Shown here in pieces: positions 23,705 to 35,919 of a stretch of 64,000 nucleotides of DNA. The stretch is from positions 43,005,114 through 43,069,113 of the forward strand of contig NC_068939.1 in the NCBI RefSeq assembly GCF_016801865.2. The letters run 5' to 3'. This DNA is from Culex pipiens pallens. Lineage: Eukaryota > Arthropoda > Insecta > Diptera > Culicidae. The translations under genes and the position numbers were made by a program. Every line of letters starts with the position of its first letter. The first letter of the stretch is position 1. The notes below the pieces were generated by a model. The model did not search any database and was not told where the DNA came from. It worked only from the letters and a program-made list of their open reading frames with translations.

Positions 23705-23852
23705 TTAACCCTTTCGGGCCTGATGGGTCATATATGACCCAAAAATCAAAATTTTCTAAAGTAGCCTATAATTTCTGTATGGTCCTCAGGATCATTTTCC
23801 CATCGTCAACCAAATAAATTTTTTTTTGAAAATTCAGGCTCGAAAGGGTTAA
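23705..23852. mobile_element. piggyBac-type MITE, 148 bp, TTAA-flanked
   Basis: The termini CCCTTTCGGGCCTGA (23709-23723) and TCAGGCTCGAAAGGG (23834-23848) are inverted with one mismatch. Both are bordered by TTAA (23705-23708, 23849-23852), the piggyBac target. A related end (TTTAACCCTTTCAAGCCTGA) is near 34185-34205. Confidence 0.75.
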
Positions 23853-24423
23853 GGTAAAAATGACCCACGAGATGAGTATCTTATCCCTCTCAAATCTTTG
23901 CCCTTTTTCCTAGTCAAAATTGGAATACTGTCCAAATTTTCACAATTTATTCAACGTCCTTTTCGGTGTGCTCATCGCCAATTCCAATGCTGAGATATTC
24001 AATAAAAACCAAAAAAAACTTGTTGTCACTCTTCATACGAAAGAAGTTTCAATCTTGTCACACTCTGCAAAGCCAAAGGTAATTTAGTCAGAAAGCGATC
24101 TGTCATATGTAAATGCAGAACGCAAAAAACGCGTTTGTAATTGTTTACAAGCATGTGCCAATTTTTGGTAATTCAACGTCAAACATTTGAAAGCGCATTT
24201 CTCGGAACGTGGTAAATTTAATATTTTAAAGCTGATTTTCGAAACATTGAAACTAAAAGTATGGAAAAATGCTTTACGGAGTTATGTACACACAAAAATG
24301 TCAAAGGTTGACACTTAATGTCAAATTTGTTAAGATCAGAGCATTCAAAAAACATTTTCATTTATTTCCAAAACAAATTTGAAAACATTTGGATGAAGAA
24401 GTGCTGAGATATACCTATTTGAA

Positions 24424-25630
24424 GTTTCAAAAAACGGGTGTCACGATATCTCAACACTACTCAAACCAAATCGGCTCAATTTGTTGGTGAAGGCTCGTTA
24501 AACCGGTTCCGTATGCATGACGAAGGCGAATTTTCAAAAAGCTTATTCAAAGAAAATATTTATATGTTTTTCATTAAAAGAAAAGTCATCAATTAAAGAA
24601 TTTTGTATTTTTTTAAGGAAAATTCAAAACTCGGGCTTCGTCATGCACACGGGATATGTCTTGAGAGTTTTTATCCCAAATTTCAGCCAATTTGGTCAAT
24701 CCGAGTAGTGCGGTGCTTGTGGGACGCGCAGTCCTGTTTTTTCGTGTTATTTTCCGTCTCTTTTGTGTCGCTATTTGTGTACATGGGATGATTGGATTTC
24801 TTCTTCTTCTTTTTTCATTTATTTTTTGTTCGCGCGTTCGTTGGCCGATGAATTTTATTTTTGTTCTCTTTATAAAGTTTTCGATAGAAACGATCCGATT
24901 TTTGTTTTTTGAAACAAGCAAGTGGTATTGCTGGATTAAATCCTTTCCATATCATCGAGGATCGGAAGGCACGTCGACGGATATGTTTTAAGGCTTATGA
25001 TATAAAATAATTTTAATGAATGAAGCCCTTCCTACATCACCGTTGATCGGAAGGCACGCCGACGGAGAATTTCTGGAGAATCGCGGTCGAATTAATACTA
25101 TATTTAAATCCCTAGATAGGTATCTTTCCGCAGCCGGCTGCCTAAGATTTTTAAAATTTCAACCGATAAACAAATTGCTCATGGTCGCATCACCTACCAC
25201 AGTGAATCCTGACCTCAAACCCATCTTACTAACCCCTCAAAACTCATGTGATACTTTGTCGGAGACGCAGCTGATTTAGCGGTCCCATCACTCAAGTATC
25301 GGCTAACATTCCCATCCACTTCCCCGTGTCTTACCACTGGTCGTGGCCGGCGTCGGTATTGATCAGCACGATAGGGACCTTTAAAAATTGCGAAGGGGTG
25401 ATGATTGGTTCCTACATTATCTGTGGTCCACGGAGCAATGTTTGGGGGTCCTGGTCAATAACGAAGTAGCAGCTACGGGTAGACACCAATGCTATGCTTT
25501 GCTAAATTTCAGCCAATTTGGTCAATCCTTTCTCTAGATATCGAGGCACCCGTAAATCAAATTGGTGTTTCGAGAAAAACGCTCAGCAAGTTTGACAGTT
25601 CGCATTGCGCATTTTTAGTTGATTTAATAA
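24424..25630. repeat. Fold-back repeat split by a LINE-derived insertion
   Basis: The halves 24424-24702 and 25504-25630 join into a unit that matches 40970-41345 in reverse, including the arms around CGTGTGCATGACGAAG and the segment CTCTAGATATCG. Removing 24703-25503 and one flanking duplicate restores the unit. Confidence 0.7.
24703..25503 (+). mobile_element. Non-coding non-LTR (LINE-derived) insertion, 801 bp, with 25 bp target duplication
   Basis: The same 25 bases flank both sides (24678-24702 and 25504-25528). A duplication of that length is typical of target-primed reverse transcription. The insert starts GAGTAGTGCGGTGC, has a T-rich leader and no reverse transcriptase. It ends ATGCTATGCTTTGCT without a poly(A) tail. 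A motif GATCGGAAGGCACG(T/C)CGACGG occurs twice (about 24961 and 25048). It may be a 5'-end plus 3'-end LINE derivative with the coding part deleted. Confidence 0.65.
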
Positions 25631-25881
25631 ATCTGGAGCAACATTTGAAAAGGGAGCATAAGCATTTTGACAGCTGCAATAGTTTTGCATTTTCTGAGAC
25701 AACAAGTAACTATTTACAAAAAATCCCCCGAAGTGTTGAAAGGTAACAGGGGAGGCCAACTATTTTTCAAAACATTGAGTTTTGTGAAAAAGTTTCCTGA
25801 TGCTCGAGAATCAGCGAAATAGTTCAAACTGTCAAAATGCTTATCCGCCCTTTTCTCGTGTTGCACCAGACATTTTCTATA

Positions 25882-26530
25882 CAGTCAAGACTCGATTATC
25901 CGAAGTATAAAAAAATAGAAATAACAAGCCTTGGTCTCAACATTTGAATGAAAAAAGGGTTTTAAAGTGCATTTTACACCTGCCTAATTGTTTTGCAATT
26001 ATTAGTTTTCAAAATATCCAAGTATAACAGGTTTTTTTGCAAAAAAAAAAACTTTGTGGGGTGCTGTACATTCAAATTCCACAAAATTGAAAATATTTTT
26101 GATCGATCCCAGACATGCTGAATATGATTTTAAACGCAGGAAAATGCATTTCTTATTGTTTTCAGACTTCTATTTCCTTTAAAATTTTGAAGTATTTTGA
26201 AAAAAATTTGCCCCCTGATTTTTCAAACCAATTTTGAAGGGGCGACATAAACTTTGAAAAATATTAGCAACGGCCTTATTTCATTTTCTTGTTTGTAACA
26301 TCAAATTCAAGTTCTGCGATCCTATTTTAGTCAAGTTTGAATAGTTGTCTATTAAATAAAAAAAACATGTTTCGTCCCCGCCATATTGGCCGCCATCTTG
26401 GATATAAAAATTCTAAATCACTTTGGAGTTGTTTACGGGTCAAAAATAAGAAAAGGAAAAAAAAGAATGCGTGATTCGATTATTCGAAGTGAAATTTTTC
26501 CAAGGCCTTCGAATAATCGAGTCTGAACTA
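25882..26530. mobile_element. Pogo-like MITE, 649 bp, TA-flanked
   Basis: The ends CAGTCAAGACTCGATTATCC and CGAATAATCGAGTCTGAAC are inverted. TA occurs on both sides (25880-25881, 26531-26532). The interior has no transposase. It belongs with 21756-22291 and the end at 28891. Confidence 0.7.
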
Positions 26531-26532
26531 TA

Positions 26533-27270
26533 ATATGAAATCTCGTGACCCCTTAAACATCATTACAATTATGCTACTTAAAAATGACAAAGCATCAATG
26601 AATTTATTAAAAAACTTATTTTTCCTGAAAAAAATCAAACTTAGTAGAAAGATTAAAAAGTCTTTATTTAATTTTTAATGCACAAATAACAAGCTTATAC
26701 ATTGTTTTTTGATTAAATTACAATCTATTTTGCAAGTTATTTTAATGCAAAATTTTAAAGTTAGTAAAAAGTTATTCTTTTAGGATATTTCGAAGAGGAG
26801 ACAAAAACCTGAAATAAAATTAGCAATGCCATAACATTGTATTTAAGAATGACGAATTAACTTTTAATGTCTACACTTTTTTCTTCTCGTTTCAAGTTTT
26901 TCAACTCTCAATTCAAAATAATTCTCCGTGAAACAAAGAGATCCTTAGTTGAATTAAATTAATCTCAATCTCAATCCCCCGCAAACAACATCAATCTTTT
27001 CCAGCAGTCACAAAAAATCAAAACTTCCCACAAGCATCCGCCGGAACCGACACGATCGCCACATAATTAGTCTCAATTAATTCCTGCCGGGCAAAAAACA
27101 AACACCAGCCACTCATGCACACTGATCGCACTGATCAATAACCAATCATCCGTGCACGCAGCCCTCCTCTCAAGCAGACATCGCGTCTGTCCGATCGTCA
27201 GCTAAGCCTCCGGCTTAGTACCATCTTGGCCAACTAGCAGCTTCTTCTTCACCTAGTCACTCTCCTCCGA
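26533..27270. other. Upstream region of the putative first exon
   Basis: 26533-26960 is AT-rich. 26980-27270 is single-copy and richer in GC, directly upstream of the candidate promoter. It has no ORF worth reporting and is a reasonable place for control sequences. Confidence 0.35.
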
Positions 27271-27400
27271 CAGGATCTTCGCGCGCGAAAACGATCCGAG
27301 CTTGCGCGAGAAGATCTAGTTTGGGGGGTTGCTCCGCTCTCGACTCTCTCACATAAAGGCGATTCTCAGACTTTGAGCCACTGTTCTTCAGACTTTGTAA
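27271..27400 (+). promoter_or_regulatory. Candidate promoter of the large module gene
   Basis: A TATA-like CATAAAGG (27352) is followed by two initiator-like TCAGACTT motifs, with A at 27368 and 27390. Just upstream (27274-27316) lies an imperfect inverted repeat starting GATCTTCGCGCGCGAA. Downstream is a GC-rich, single-copy leader. The spacing from TATA to the second initiator (about 36) is slightly long, so the cap site is uncertain. Confidence 0.45.
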
Positions 27401-27763
27401 GGGTTGTTGTAGAACTCTCCGAGTGTGGGTTTCGCTCTCTCGCAAAAGCTCGCCGAGTCGGAGCTTTCGCGCGCAGCATCAACCCCTTCGTCGTCGTCGT
27501 CGTCGTTCGGGGGATGATCCTGAGACCTCAGAACTGATATAAATATTCCGCCACCATCGGCGGTAACCTGCGAGTTAGTCGGCAACCGTTGACCCGGGTG
27601 GAGGCGTGATATCCCTCTCGTGTAACGTGTAACACGCGTGTTCGGTAACAGTGTAACAACCTGCAACAGGACTCTTTTTTTTTGGTGAAAAAGTGTGTTG
27701 CGAAAACTTCGACAGTGATTTATTGTTCGGCAAGATCTTAAGCAAGAGTTGTTGCTGAAAATG
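27390..27763 (+). other. Putative first exon: 5' UTR plus solitary start codon of the large module gene
   Basis: Single-copy, GC-richer sequence contains a short (CGT)n run (about 27489-27507) and one tiny upstream frame at 27513. It ends GAAA-ATG immediately before the donor GTGAGA (27764). Unspliced, the ATG would stop after three codons. Joined in phase 0 to the acceptor at 45366/45367 it yields MRLLVLCLALATSGYA, a textbook signal peptide. The paralogue at 20097 has the same solitary-ATG design. The implied intron (27764-45366) is 17.6 kb. This is an inference without transcript data; the exon could instead serve another gene. Confidence 0.5.
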
Positions 27764-29620
27764 GTGAGATAATCAACGTTGATCGTTTTGCATATTTTTT
27801 GGAAGAAACTCAAAAAAGGACTGTATAAACTGTGTGAAAACTTTAGTGCACTGAGTGGCGATTCAAGCTGGCTGGACATTGTTGTGGCATTTTTGTCACA
27901 TTTTTTGGAGAACCTCTCGGATTACCGCAGTGACCTTTTGCGCAGGATTACAACACGTCGGTCGTCGCGGCTTAGCTGAACCGGGCCAAGTGCGATCGGC
28001 TGGGAACCGATAACCCAACAGTGACTTCACGTGTACTACTGAGCAAAGTGTCAATGGGTAGTGCGTATGAGTGATGATGAACGCTGCTGCAAGTGAGGCT
28101 GGCGATGATCACTATCATGGGCCCAACCCAGGCCGGCTGTGAATTGCTGATGATTGATGGTTACTAAACGGCTCCTCTGGCGGTTGGCTTTTGTGCAAAT
28201 ACGCGCGCAACATTTAGAATGTGCATTTATTGGGACTGATGTCATGCGGTTGAACTTCGTGTGTAATGTTAATACTGGCGGCTTTAATTGATTGGACTCG
28301 AGTGCAGGTGATAATTGATGGGGGACGGCTTGGAAGGGTAGTTTGGAACGGTCAGCCGAAGATTTGGACAATTGAGGACTTGTGAATGAAGGGGGAAAAG
28401 CTGGTGCGATATGGACGTTGAAGTGAAGCTGCTGCAAAATTGGATGAGTATTTGATGCCGTAAAAAATCACTTACTGGAAAATGCTGACAATCTAAAAAA
28501 AACTAGAGAAGCTACCGATATTTCTGAACATTCAGAACTAATTTAAATTTCAGGCTAATAAATCTAAGCAATTAAATCAAACTGAATCTGGCAAAGAAAT
28601 TTGTAAATAATGTATAGTCATTTTTATCACCATTGGATCGATAACTTCAAACATGAGACCAATATTGAACAGAAAAATTGCATTGTTTTGCTTAGTAATT
28701 ATTTAGCCATGATACGCTCCAAAAATTATGCAAATCTTTTAATGCAATCTTGCAAAAATAGCAAACTTTTGAAGTTCATTTTTTAAATGATTAAGTTTCT
28801 GTCGTATGTTTGGAAACGAATCAATATTAAAATTTAAAAAATACAAGATTTGCCAAAACTAAATGTTAAAGCAAAAAAAAAATGGTAATACAGTTCAGAC
28901 TCGCTTATCCGAAGTTCGTTTATCCAAAGGTTTGTAAAACCGAAGCGAAAAAATAAATTTAACTTGAAGACGAGACTTAAATGTTTGAAATCTGGAAATA
29001 AATGCAATTATTTTGTTTTTATGTTTTAATTTGTTTGATTGCCATAACCAATCATAACTACCAACATATTGTGCAAAAACATGGCTAAAACAGGCAATCA
29101 AGTTCACCCCATGTGTCCCGATTTGATGTGATTTCTAGATCATTGATGAGAATGCAATATTTTCTTTCAATACATCGATTTTTCAATGACTCGTCAAGCA
29201 GAAGATCAACGAACAATTCTGAAGCCCTGTGTACTCAAATTTATTATTTGAACATTTTGCAAATTTGTTTTGTATGTAACACAAGTATCAGTTATGATTT
29301 CTGATAATATCTGTTCTTAACATTGCATATCGGATTAATCGTTTCAATAATATTGTCGAGTTAAAAATTATAAGTTCAATAAGTAAACATAGCAAAAACT
29401 GATGCTTATTTTTATCCAACAATGTTATAAAAGTTAATTTTACAAAATATTCTGATCTGCTGGTAAATATGTTTCAGAGCTGGACAAGGGTCAACGGTTA
29501 TTTTATAATTTGGTAAAAAATATGTTTTGAAATGACTATAAATGGTAGACTTTATCGACATTTTCAACGACAAAAAATTGAGGAATGCAATCAACAGCAA
29601 AACATTTATCAGATTTTTTT
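27764..29620. other. Start of the putative 17.6 kb intron, partly single-copy
   Basis: 27764-28450 is single-copy, moderately GC-rich, without a convincing frame. From 28500 it becomes AT-rich. A pogo-like end (CAGTTCAGACTCGCTTATCC) starts at 28891 after TA, but its partner end was not found. Confidence 0.35.
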
Positions 29621-29624
29621 CTTT

Positions 29625-31220
29625 TCGCATTTCCAGTGTGAAACTACTTTCTTATCCATTTTAGAATGTCAAAATTTAAATCTTCTCTTAGCCTGAAATA
29701 ACTGTACTGAAGAGTGATTTTCAGCATTCATTTGATACTTTTTTAATGATTAAAAAACATTCCAACGTTTCATTGAAAAAATAATAATTCAAAGAGGGTA
29801 ATTCTCTACCAACTCACACGAAATCGAGAAAAGTTGCCCCGACCCCTCTTCGATTTGCGTTAAACTATGTCCTAAGGGGTAACTTTTGTTCCTGATCACG
29901 AATCCAAGGTCCGTTTTTTGATATCTCGTGACGGAGGGGCGGTACGATCCCTTCCATTTTTGAACATGCGAAAAAAGAGGTGTTTTTCAATAATTTGCAG
30001 CCTAAACGGTGATGAGATAGAAATTTGGTGTCAAAGAAACTTTTATGTAAAATTAGCCACCCGATTTGATAGCATACTCAGAATTTCGAAAAAACGTATT
30101 TTTCATCGAAAAAAACACTAAAAAAGTTTTAAAAATTCTCCCATTTTCCGTTACTCGACTGTAAACATTTTTAGAACATGTCATTTTATGGGAAATTTAA
30201 TGTACTTTTCGAATCTATATTGACCCAGCAGGGTCATTCTTTCATTAAGAACAAAATTTTTCATTTTAGAATTTCGTGTTTTTCTAACTTTGCAGGGTTA
30301 TTTTTTAGAGTGTAACAATGTTGTAGAAAGTTATAGAGCAGACAATTACAAAAATTTTAATATATGGACATAAGTGGTTTGCTTACAAACATCACGAGTT
30401 ATCGCGATTTTACGAAAAAAAGTTTTGATAAAGATACTTTTTGCGTTTCTCTTTGTTTCGTCGTCCGTGTCTGTCGCGGGTGACCATGAACGGCCATGAT
30501 CGATGACGACCAACTTTTTCAAAACTTTTTTTCGTAAAATCGCGATAACTCGTGATGTTTATAAGCAAACCCCTTATGTCTATATATCAAAATTTTTGTA
30601 ATTGTCTGTTTTACAACTTTGTACAACATTGTTACACTCTAAAAAATAACCCTGCAAAGTTAGAAAAAACACGAAATTTCAAAATGAAAAATTTTGTTCT
30701 AAATGAAAAAATGACCCTTCTGGGTTAATGTAGATTCGAAAAGAACATTAAATTTCCCATAAAATGACATGTTCCAAAATTTTTTACAGTCGAGTAACGG
30801 AAAATGGGAGAATTTTTAAAACTTTTTTAGTGTTTTTTTTTCGATGAAAAATACGTTTTTTTCGGAATTCTGAGTACGCCATCAAATCGGGCGTCTTATT
30901 TTACATAAAAGTCCCTTTGACACCAAATTTCTATCTCATCACCGTTTCAGGCTGCAAATTATTGAAAAACACCTCTTTTTACGCATGTTCAAAAATGGAA
31001 GGGGTCGTACCGCCCCTCGTTGAAACTCGTTGAAAAACATGATTTTGTCAGTATTCATTGTATTTACCGAAACCCGGGTGAACTACTTTGGATAAATGTA
31101 GATACGACTCGAGCTGAGCAAATCTTCTTTTTCCAACTTGTTGCAATACTTTCTCAAAATCACACCTTTTCAAAATATTTTGCTACTATTTTTTTAAATA
31201 AATGTAAAAAAAAATCAAAT
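29625..31220. repeat. Interspersed repeat interrupted by a fold-back
   Basis: 29625-29790 and 31019-31220 are the two halves of a relative of 21838-22250 (segments around GTGAAACTACTT and CTCGTTGAAAAACATGATTT). The fold-back 29796-31018 sits between them. Confidence 0.5.
29796..31018. repeat. Long fold-back element, copy A (right tip missing)
   Basis: It starts GGGTAATTCTCTACCAACTC and mirrors itself around about 30480, where TGTCTGTCGCGGGTGACC lies in the loop. The last ~190 bases of the right arm are absent relative to the complete copy at 50844-52192. Confidence 0.8.
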
Positions 31221-31479
31221 CTGATGTCTGCAAACATTGGACTTTGAATCATCGATCGATTTTTTTGGTAATTTAATTTTGTTAAGTTTAAATATTTCTC
31301 AAAAGTCTGCATTTTTTTAAATTAAAAATGACGACCAGTATGACGGTGTTGGAGTTTTGAAAATATCAACCGAATGTAAAATTGTATGAAATTGTAAATA
31401 GAAAAAAAAGCATGGTTCCATTCATGCTGATTAAGTTATTTTCAAGGCATTCAGATAGTCAAAACTAAATTTGCAAGGT

Positions 31480-33398
31480 GTTATATTGGAAGGTTGAATA
31501 TTACCTCTTTTATGATGTAATTTTACCTTAAATTAGGCTGAAAAGTGACATTACACAAGAAAAGCGGTAAAATTACACGTTTTCAGAGATAACATTTAAA
31601 AAAAACTGACAAAAAAGATCCCTTCCTGGATGTAATATTACCATGATTTTTTTGCTGTGTACTTAAGTCTGTGAACAAAAATGTTTTGAACAGAAAAACT
31701 TAAAATAATAGACCATGTTTTTTGTGAAAGGCCTAATAACTGATAAGTGTACATAAATAAATACAAGTGCTTGATTTCAGATTAAGCCTAGAAATAAAAT
31801 AAACAAAAGCAATTAAAATCTCAATGTATGATAAAGGTTAGTACAAATTTATTTTAAGATTTTGTCCAAAAAATTTAACTTCGAATTTCAAGTCATATTT
31901 TCAAAATTTTCAAACAAAAAGTATCCTCAAGTATGCGTTGTATATTTTTTGCAATTATGCTACTACAAAAAAAAGATGGTACTATTCATCAGGAAATGAT
32001 GACAGATTTTGTGTCAAAAATGATGTGTAATATTGTATCAGGAACTGGTGAATTTTCATCAGGTTCACATTTAAAAAAAAATGTGAATATTACTCGAAAA
32101 GAGGCAATATTCAAGCTACCAACTTTTTTCGCTCTGTGGTCCCAAAATTCAAAATGTTTAAAAAGCCCTATTTAACTTTAAATGCATTAACAATGTATTT
32201 TACATAGTTGACAATCGATTGCACAATATTTCTTTTAATTTAGTTTCTCAGCAATAACTGTTTTGCCTCCCGATTGAATTTTGAAGGGAGAGATACAAAA
32301 GCTTGAGGTTAAAGTTGCACCGGCCTAAAAAACTATCTAAAAATAAGTAATATGAAAAAATATAAATCCTTCAACATTGTCCCCTCCACTGCACCCACCC
32401 AGCTAATCAATTTTCCCATTACCAAAAAGAAATTAAATTTGCCTTTTTAATTAACGAAATGACATTTTCCCAACCTGCCCAGCCGACCACCTTCAATCAT
32501 CGTGCGGCCCAAAACAAACGATAGTCGCCAGCCGCCAACATCGCACGCGCGCGCTCAAAACAAAACCTGCAACGAACCATAAAATCAGCCTCTCGTCACT
32601 CCTAGAGCACCCAAATCTTCATTCTCCTCACGTCACACCTCTTCGGGGCTTTAAGCAGCATCATTTGACCGCGAGCTCACGATTGCCAACTTCACACATT
32701 GTTACCAACAATGGCGAGCAAAAAACTCCCCGACCATCCTCGTTAATGATATTCGCACACATATTCTTGTCTCGTTGTTGTTGTTGTTGTTCTTCTTCTC
32801 GACCCTTTACTCTGTCACTGGGTCGTGGTTGTCATCGTCAACGGTGGGCCTGGGTCACACAACAAATTATGCAACACTTTTCTGCAGCGCGTTTATTGTT
32901 TTTGTTCGTGTCCAAGTTAAGCAGCTCCAGTGATGGGCTCTCTTGGGATACTCCTTCGTTAACCCTCGATTGGCGTAAGAATTGGGTTTGATTCGTCAAT
33001 TTGAGTCTCACTTTCAACACAATTTAAATTTTCTGAGCAGTTTAGTAAAAAAACAAAACTTAGTCAATTTATCTAAAAAAAACTTTTGAAATTCAAACAA
33101 CCGAACCGGTGAGGTAGCCCGGAACGGCAAAGGTTTCCCTCTCGTCGAAAAAAAGGTGATGATGGCTAAAGCATGCTGTTAAAACTTAATTTACACCATC
33201 CGTTATTTCCAATGGGCCAAGCTCATCGTTTGTCTTACTTGTCAAAACGTTACGTTGGGTTTTTTTTAATTTTGTTGCAAAAAAATGCATAATTTTGCGC
33301 CATTTTTTTAGCATAAGCTGAATTGTTTTATTAGCTTGACAACGTCTTAAGAATTGACGTCAGGGAAACTCAGCTTCAACAGCAGTTTACAATTCTTT
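31480..33398. other. Intron interior: MITE remnants and a single-copy island
   Basis: 31480-31660 resembles the MITE sequence near 21340-21740. 31660-32360 is AT-rich. 32380-33010 is a GC-richer single-copy island with TTG/TTC runs and no domain-bearing frame. Confidence 0.35.
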
Positions 33399-34326
33399 CT
33401 AGGGGAACAGCATCTAATTCCAGCGTGCCTCTAATGTTGCCATATCAGCATTTTGGCATTCAATTACAGAAATTGAGTGATAAATAGCTCAATGAGAAGT
33501 GAGCAAACAGGTTTCTACGAAAAGTTTTGCAAAATTAGTTGTTTAACCCCTGGGTGCTGAATTTTAAACTGTCAAAGTGGAACCAATTTACTGTTCGCCA
33601 AAAGTAGAGAGTATTGTTATCGATCATTAAAAATTGTTTTTGTTTTCTTTTTTGCAAGAATGAAAAATTTGTGGCTTTTAAGGACCTGGAGTTGAAGTCA
33701 AGAAATCTTAAGAAAGTTGAAGGCGAGATCGTCATTTTTTCTAATTTTTATAGTTATGAATGGAAGTTGTTTATAGAGTCGATGCGGTTGTATGCATCCA
33801 GAAACTGTCTTTATTTTTTGATTCCGTTTGAAAATCTGGTTTTGTGAAAAAAAATCTGCTTTGCAAGAATAAGCGATTTTTTTACCCTGGGCCAAAAAGA
33901 GCTGCAGGATTCCAAAATTAGCCCGGAAATTTATCTGCGACATCGTAGAATGATACTCTCGCCACAGTTCTTCGTCACCTGTAAAAAAGAACTAATCAAT
34001 CGAAACGCGACCATTTTCCAGTATAAACTGTCAAAAACTAGACGAAATAAAACACATACTACTGATTATAAAACAGCTCATTTACCAATAAGAAAAAAGT
34101 CATGTTTGCCATCTACTTTGAAGATGTAAACAAAATGGGAGTATTCGAAAATCACGTTACGCATTCTCTCTATTCATCACCCAGTTTAACCCTTTCAAGC
34201 CTGAATTTTGAATAAAATATTTTTGGGTAAATTATGGGAAAATGTGGGTTAAATAGAGAAAATCGGCATATTGAATGGAGTTAGGAGCGAGTGTTTAACC
34301 TGTCAATAATACGAGAATTTCCCCTA
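33399..34326. mobile_element. TIR element with CTAGGGGAA ends
   Basis: It begins CTAGGGGAACAGC and ends AATTTCCCCTAG, about 928 bp. This is close in size and ends to the element at 11389-12320 but with a different interior. Pieces of its interior recur inverted near 50050-50110 and 52340-52420 (GGGTGCTGAA, CTGTCAAAGTGGAA). No transposase. Confidence 0.45.
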
Positions 34327-34469
34327 GTTGTTCATTTTTTTTTGTGGTCCATATAACTAAAAACATAGTATAAAGTTGAATATAACAAAATTTTTATTAA
34401 GCCAGATGTTAATATATTATCAAAGAATCACAAAAAAAAATCAAGAATGTATATTACATTGGTTTAGAA

Positions 34470-35543
34470 CAGGCCTGCCCAACGTCCGACCCGCGACGGC
34501 ATTTCAAAATAGTTCTGTGACTGGCCTTTAAGGCTGGTAATGAAATATTCGATAAATAAATTTAGAATCTTTATTAAAAAATAAGCTTTAGATCAAATAT
34601 TTACATATTTTAACTAAAAATTAAATGAAAGCATTTAGTTTTTTTTTTGCTTTAGCAGTGTTTTTGTTTAAAATTAAAAAAAAAATCTTTATATTTGAAT
34701 TTAATTTTTATCATTTCTACATTGATGTTTTCAGAATTAAACTGAAACCTGGGAGAAGAAAATATAATTATCAATTTTGTAAAATTGTGAAATATACGAT
34801 AAAAAAACTTGGATTGTTGTACAGAATAATTCTACTATTGATTTCATACTATTTTGAATGTGTTCACTTAAAGTTTTGGTTTTTCTGTTTTGAGGCATTT
34901 TATCTAAATTGATTTTTTTTAAATAAATGAGTAAGCAAAAAATAATGTAGTTTTCAGAAAACTAGAAAATTATTTAAGAAATAAATTTTGTTAGGAAAAA
35001 GTTTAAAAAAGCAAATCAATTATACAGATAACAAAGTTCGCAGCAAATATTTATGAATTATTGAAAAATGTCTCAAAATGAGTCAAGAAATTTAGCCAAA
35101 AAAATATTTTTAAAATAAGTTTCAATAGTTTGAAGAAATTCGAAGAATAACTATTTAAATTGTGTGTGTGTTGAAAGACATATTATTTTTTCAAGATATT
35201 TGCATAAAAGTGCACAATAATGTAAGAATTGTTATTTTTGTAAAGAAGATTTGAATCCAAATTTCGTTTAAATAAATTATTAAGGGGGGGTGATTTTATT
35301 TAATATTTTTTGTGATAATCACATAAATCAAAAAACACATTTAAAAAATATCTTATTATCCAAATAAATTAATCTTATTTGCAACGCTTGTTTTTTTTTT
35401 TTTTTTGTTTTTTTTAAGGATCTGATGAAAATAATGTTATATTTTTTTTACATTTTCAACTATTATCAAACATTAGTTCCGGCCCGCCACTACTTCAGAA
35501 AAATCAAATCTGGTCCGCAGGGCCAAAAGGTTGGGCACCCCTG
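34470..35543. mobile_element. Non-autonomous hAT element, 1074 bp
   Basis: The ends CAGGCCTGCCCAACGTCC and, inverted, CAGGGGTGCCCAACCTTTTG are classic hAT termini. The flanks GTTTAGAA (34462-34469) and GTCTAGAA (35544-35551) match at 7 of 8 bases. The interior is AT-rich with one 95-residue frame lacking any transposase motif. A partial copy ends at 44232. Confidence 0.8.
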
Positions 35544-35919
35544 GTCTAGAAGATTTAGGTTTGACGTTTTTAAAGCAAAGTTTATGTTTTTTCCATAAAT
35601 TTAATGACATTTCCATGGCCATGGTCCTTACCTAATTTAATTTGATTTAATTTAATTTCAAATGAATAATCTTCACACTTGCATAAATTGGTGTTCAGGC
35701 TGGTGATGAGCAATCGCCTTTAAATTAAAAAGACTTAGACAAGACTTAGATATTGACTCAAATTAATGATTTGAATTAGGCCAGTGTTGAGGCAAAAAGA
35801 AATTATTTTCGATTTCCATTTTTAATTCGGTTTTATAAGTAAAAACTCAAGATGCAATAAGTTCTTTCGCAGTACATTCCAGGTTTTGAGTTCCTTTAAG
35901 CTGTTTGTTGCACTATAAT

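Noticed and set aside
27388..27879. 163-residue minus-strand frame with an acidic Asp run
   Set aside because: Antisense to the putative promoter and leader; the Asp run is the CGT repeat read backwards, and the rest has no domain.
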